From positions 1-64,000 of the forward strand of contig NZ_RHHT01000038.1 of NCBI RefSeq assembly GCF_003710985.1: 64,000 nt of DNA, written 5' to 3'. Made by a program: the position numbers and the translations under genes. This document shows positions 62,677-64,000 of this stretch, in pieces; positions within the stretch are counted from its first letter, which is position 1; every line of letters begins with the position of its first letter. The notes below the pieces were generated by a model that was not told the origin of the DNA, searched no databases, and saw nothing but the letters and a program-made list of their open reading frames with translations. The stretch is from Brevibacillus panacihumi. Its GTDB lineage: Bacteria > Bacillota > Bacilli > Brevibacillales > Brevibacillaceae.

Positions 62677-63295
62677 GATGTCCCTCCTCACGCCAGATCT
62701 GTTCCAATTCATTTACATGCTTCCAAAATACCTGTTCATCGATCTCCTTCTGTCCGTACCAGATCTGTTCAAAGGTGCGCGCATGCCTGCGAAAAAGCTC
62801 CTGCATGGCCGGGTGGTTGTACCGGATCTCATCCATATACTCCCAGTTGGTTTTCCACTGCTCGATCCGAATCCAGGATTTCGTTTGCAGGTAAACCAGC
62901 AAGGCCAGAAACAGATGGCGAACGGCCTCCCGCCACTCTTCTCGTTGCGCAAGCTGTCTTGCTTCCAAAAGATAGTCTGTATGGGTGCGAATTTTCTCTC
63001 CTTGGGTAAACAATGCCCGCTCTTTTCTGGAGTGTAGCATCAGCTTGCGGGAGGTCCAGTAAATGAACGCAAGCAAGACGAGTATCGCGACCACGACAAC
63101 CGTCGTAGAGACGGTCCCGGCGGCTTCCGTAGGCAGATCGACCCGTTCGAACACCTGGGCAATCAGCTCTATCAAATAATCCAACGCTTTTTCGATCCAA
63201 CCCTCTCCCGCTTTCGACGATTGGGTGAATTCGTCAGTGGAGAGGATGTCGATGAGCCGCTCTTTGTCCTCTGACCACCTGGGGACATTACTCAT
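62669..63295 (-). CDS. DUF4129 domain protein
   Basis: A 208-residue protein with one membrane helix (about residues 63-83) and the cytoplasmic DUF4129 tail (RQLAQREEWREAVRHLFLALL, then WKTNWEYMDEIR). The domain is normally found beside MoxR-DUF58 modules or fused to transglutaminases. It overlaps the next gene by eight bases on each side. Confidence 0.88.
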   Translation of the reverse strand: MSNVPRWSEDKERLIDILSTDEFTQSSKAGEGWIEKALDYLIELIAQVFERVDLPTEAAGTVSTTVVVVAILVLLAFIYWTSRKLMLHSRKERALFTQGEKIRTHTDYLLEARQLAQREEWREAVRHLFLALLVYLQTKSWIRIEQWKTNWEYMDEIRYNHPAMQELFRRHARTFEQIWYGQKEIDEQVFWKHVNELEQIWREEGHHG

Positions 63296-64000
63296 GCTGC
63301 TCTCCCGACATTTGAGCAGGAACGGTCGCAGGCTCTTCGATCGGCTGCTGGTTCAGCAATGCCTGCAGATCAGTCCCCTCTTTTCTGACGCGCAGGTCCA
63401 GGTAGGCAAGCGCGTATACGATCATCATCCAAGGCATCAACAGGCAAGTAACCAGGATCTGCAGCAGACTGCTCACCAGCGATGTCCCTAATGCTCCTGC
63501 CAGCATGATTTGCATTCCGCCGGATAGCGTGGAATAAATCACCATCAAAACAAAATACAAGGCAAAGAGACGCCAGAAATTCCCTTTTGTCAATTTCCAG
63601 CTCTTACTTAGTCCGACTCCCTCTTCCTCCAACAGCACATAGGGCAGGTAAAAGCCCCAGCGAAGGATGAAGAAGCCAGGAACGAGCATGACTCCCACAA
63701 GAAAAACCAGATAGGCAACCAGAATCAGCAGGACAGCCAATATGGAGCCTACTTCATCCGTGCCTGAAAAGAGCCCTTCAAACGAAACGCCTATGGCGAC
63801 TGCACACAGGAAAAAGAATAGTACGCAAAAAAGCGTAAAGGCAAAAAAGATCCCGATCATGATCAATATGTACAGAATCGTACTTCCTGCCAGGGGCCAA
63901 AAACGGCTAAAGGATTGGCGCAGGGCCGGCATGATCCCGATCGTACGGCCCTCGACTACCGCTCTGGTCATCAGCAAACTCGATCCCATTAGCTGTGGAT
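63288..64000 (-). CDS. Polytopic membrane protein (partial, 5' end outside window)
   Basis: About 237 residues are visible, and the frame stays open to the right edge, so the N-terminus is missing. Five or six hydrophobic helices (for example WPLAGSTILYILIMIGIFF, and PGFFILRWGFYLPYVLLEEE) resemble the DUF7847 / GDPD-membrane-domain type. A polar C-terminal tail (LQALLNQQPIEEPATVPAQ) follows. It heads the visible part of the MoxR-DUF58 cluster and overlaps the DUF4129 gene. Confidence 0.75.
   Translation of the reverse strand, partial: PQLMGSSLLMTRAVVEGRTIGIMPALRQSFSRFWPLAGSTILYILIMIGIFFAFTLFCVLFFFLCAVAIGVSFEGLFSGTDEVGSILAVLLILVAYLVFLVGVMLVPGFFILRWGFYLPYVLLEEEGVGLSKSWKLTKGNFWRLFALYFVLMVIYSTLSGGMQIMLAGALGTSLVSSLLQILVTCLLMPWMMIVYALAYLDLRVRKEGTDLQALLNQQPIEEPATVPAQMSGEQHE

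Noticed and set aside
61549-63009. 486-codon plus-strand frame
   Set aside because: Antisense to the DUF4350 and DUF4129 genes; no ribosome site.

Overview
The window comes from a spore-forming Bacillota. Brevibacillus or a close Paenibacillales relative is the best guess, inferred from gene order and protein style, not from any search. Evidence for an aerobic endospore former is the sporulation membrane protein YlbJ, a gerA-type germination operon behind a sigma-G-like promoter, a SPOCS-domain protein, Ku/LigD-type end joining, and strong AGGAGG ribosome sites with frequent TTG/GTG starts. I see no rRNA, tRNA or CRISPR array.

Layout. (1) 1-3000: accessory edge with a probable insertion-sequence end cutting a small gene, a frameshifted secreted-protein gene, a small membrane protein and a six-repeat bacterial Ig-like surface protein. 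(2) 3063-24826: a long minus-strand housekeeping block. Read in the direction of transcription it is fapR-plsX-fabH-fabD-fabG-acpP-fabF-rnc-smc-ftsY-ylxM-ffh-rpsP-khpA-ylqD-rimM-trmD-rplS-lepB-ylqF-rnhB-ylqG-ylqH-yraN. It joins fatty-acid initiation and elongation under FapR with chromosome condensation, SRP targeting, 30S/50S maturation and tRNA methylation. (3) 24889-27580: an accessory insert between fapR and rpmF. It is bounded on one side by the fapR promoter and holds a near-copy of that promoter, a beta-propeller plus SPOCS-domain gene, and a decayed secreted-protein gene. (4) 27584-32883: the ylb block (rsmD, coaD, convergent ylbJ, ylbK, ylbL, yceD, rpmF).

(5) 32884-44089: a possible structured RNA region, then an end-joining set split into three separate genes (ku 33559, ligase 36385, LigD-type polymerase 43190). 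Between them lie a cation-efflux gene, a DUF1904 gene, an acyltransferase and a gerA-type operon in the unusual order A-C-D-B. (6) 44180-53480: lgt, a PhoU-like/Pit phosphate pair behind PhoP-box-like repeats, an MFS exporter, a type III polyketide synthase with its ICMT-type methyltransferase (bpsAB-like), an M29 aminopeptidase, a secreted repeat protein of unknown function and a MarR regulator with a long palindrome.

(7) 53865-64000: a second signal peptidase I, a VanY-type lipoprotein peptidase, a coiled-coil/phosphodiester-glycosidase pair, and an RDD / SpoIIM-like / DUF58 / MoxR / DUF4350 / DUF4129 / polytopic membrane protein cluster that runs off the right edge.

Most likely points of novelty: the insert at fapR with duplicated promoter sequence and a propeller-SPOCS fusion; the GW..P.EDE repeat protein; the structured region between rsmD and ku; and the split end-joining set around a reordered germination operon.
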